Below are positions 12,066 to 12,887 of a stretch of DNA of 12,887 nt, one piece after another (the stretch's first letter is position 1; each line of letters begins with the position of its first letter). The position numbers and the translations under genes were made by a program. The stretch lies in the NCBI GenBank assembly GCA_027324025.1, contig DAHVYW010000086.1, positions 1-12,887 of the forward strand, written 5' to 3'. The notes under the pieces are model-generated. The model was not told the DNA's origin, did not search any database, and worked only from the letters and a program-made list of their open reading frames with translations. Origin of the DNA: JAJZQD01 sp021847735 (GTDB taxonomy: Bacteria; Bacillota; Thermincolia; Thermincolales; UBA2595).

Positions 12066-12887
12066 TTACTCACCCCCTGGTAGTAGGGAATATTCAAATT
12101 CACGACCTTCCCAGTTCTGCAAACGCACCGAATATCCATCATATTCTTTAACATAATCGGGCAAAACAGGAACTTTTCCATACCCGTTAGGAGCGTTAAT
12201 TTCTGCCAGCATATCACAGGCTTTCTTAGCTTCTGGCGTAATAGAACGGGGATGATTAAATTGGGTGTTGATAAAAACCGGAGGGTGTTTTTTCAAAATC
12301 GCAATGAGTTCAGGAGTAATTCTCTGGGGCAACGTTACGATAGTTCTAGTCCCGAGTCTTTTTATCTCAACATGCGGGATATTGTCTAACTCGGTTAGTA
12401 ACCAATCTATTTCTATATCACTCAACAGCAGTGCATCGCCGCCGGTTATTAAGACATCACGAATTTCCTCGTTGTTTCGAATATACTCTAAGGCTGCGAC
12501 TAAGTTCTGATGGGCTTGGTGGCGGTCTATTTCCCCGATATTTCTTCGCCTTTGGCAGTGACGACAATACATAGCACACATATTTGTAACATTAATAATG
12601 AGGCGGTCAGGGTAACGCCTTGTTATACATGGGGCCGGAGAAGTGAACTCTTCACCCATGGGGTCATCATACCCTGCGTTATCCATTTCAGCGTATGAGG
12701 GTACACTTTGCAGCTTAATCGGATCGTTCTCAAACCTTGGTTCCATCAACGACGCAAAATAGGGTGAAATAGACCAACGGTAATGCTTTTCAACCAATTT
12801 AATTTGCGAGCATTGTTCCGCGCTCAAACCAAAGATTTTTGCGAGTGTCTCAACATCATTAATTCTGTGTGCCAATTGCCAATGCCA
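12066..12887 (-). CDS. KamA-family radical SAM 2,3-aminomutase (lysine or glutamate), with internal in-frame gap; 5' end outside window
   Basis: The frame is open to the right edge. The first visible residues, WHWQLAHRINDVETLAKIFG, match the conserved N-terminal WxWQL..RI of lysine 2,3-aminomutases, so TTG 12875 is not the start and the gene continues outside. The radical SAM motif CAMYCRHC (CX3CX2C, 12555-12578) with following RRR, the barrel motifs ITGGDALLL and INTQFNHP, and the PLP-lysine motif NAPNGYGKVPVLP are present. Between LAE and INAPNG, however, about 78 residues of the barrel found in all relatives I know are absent, including the GIPLGNQ..LL, YYIYQCD and HTSGYA segments. The frame is kept, so a shorter protein would be made, but it should not fold normally. 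The Asn before the PLP motif, where lysine enzymes have Asp, favours glutamate 2,3-aminomutase (beta-glutamate). It is followed one base later by the glycosyltransferase. Confidence 0.8.
   Translation of the reverse strand, partial: WHWQLAHRINDVETLAKIFGLSAEQCSQIKLVEKHYRWSISPYFASLMEPRFENDPIKLQSVPSYAEMDNAGYDDPMGEEFTSPAPCITRRYPDRLIINVTNMCAMYCRHCQRRRNIGEIDRHQAHQNLVAALEYIRNNEEIRDVLITGGDALLLSDIEIDWLLTELDNIPHVEIKRLGTRTIVTLPQRITPELIAILKKHPPVFINTQFNHPRSITPEAKKACDMLAEINAPNGYGKVPVLPDYVKEYDGYSVRLQNWEGREFEYSLLPGGE

Noticed and set aside
12065..12217. Upstream extension of the glycosyltransferase to 12217 (51 extra residues)
   Set aside because: It lies entirely in another frame of the aminomutase gene; ATG 12064 has a strong ribosome site and gives the normal N-terminus.
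12873..12875. TTG 12875 as the aminomutase start
   Set aside because: The codons further upstream, reading WHWQ, belong to the conserved family N-terminus, so the gene is cut by the window edge.
1..12887. CRISPR array or prophage
   Set aside because: No regularly spaced direct repeats, no cas genes and no integrase or phage structural genes were seen.

Overview
The window looks like chromosome of a Gram-positive, probably clostridial (Peptococcaceae-like, Pelotomaculum/Desulfotomaculum type) bacterium. This is inferred from strong GGAGG-type ribosome binding sites, GTG and TTG starts, tRNA genes with encoded CCA, the rph-rdgB-metallophosphoesterase order known from Bacillus-type genomes, and a BadF/HgdC-type activator next to AtuA/DUF4387 genes typical of anaerobic Firmicutes. 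No 16S rRNA gene or other definitive marker is present.

Bases 1-2323 (+ strand) hold the 3' end of serA, then an orphan cheD between two strong terminators with matching stem cores, then a solitary 2-hydroxyacyl-CoA dehydratase activator ATPase. They end in a broken metallo-beta-lactamase-fold gene, of which only the N-terminus and probably the C-terminus remain, separated by a ~110-bp block of three perfect hairpins that looks like the end of an IS200/IS605-type element.

Bases 2333-6901 (+) form a tight gene train: an AtuA/DUF1446 protein, a DUF4387 protein overlapping it, an unusual P-loop protein with an alanyl-tRNA-synthetase second-additional-domain-like C-terminus, then RNase PH, XTP/dITP diphosphatase and a YfcE/MJ0936-type phosphodiesterase. 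The first three form a gene set of unknown function. The last three are RNA-processing and nucleotide-housekeeping genes.

Bases 6902-7781 carry a well-formed sigma-A promoter, six tRNA genes (Pro-TGG, Gly-TCC, Arg-TCT, His-GTG, Gln-TTG, Lys-TTT) and a terminator. A second promoter-like sequence, a perfect DnaA-box match and a hairpin lie upstream.

After the tRNA operon the sequence is visibly more A+T-rich and the content changes. A small four-helix membrane protein (+) has its ribosome binding site inside a perfect inverted repeat. Then, on the minus strand and read from the right edge leftwards, come a lysine/glutamate 2,3-aminomutase family radical SAM gene, a sucrose-phosphate-synthase-like glycosyltransferase, a sucrose-phosphatase-like HAD hydrolase and an NhaP-type cation/proton antiporter, ending at a bidirectional terminator. 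Beta-glutamate or beta-lysine derivatives and sucrose-type sugars are both compatible solutes, and the antiporter exports Na+, so this block reads as a salt/osmotic-stress cassette. The aminomutase gene appears to lack about 78 codons of its barrel in frame, so its product is probably inactive as written, unless the gap is an assembly artefact.
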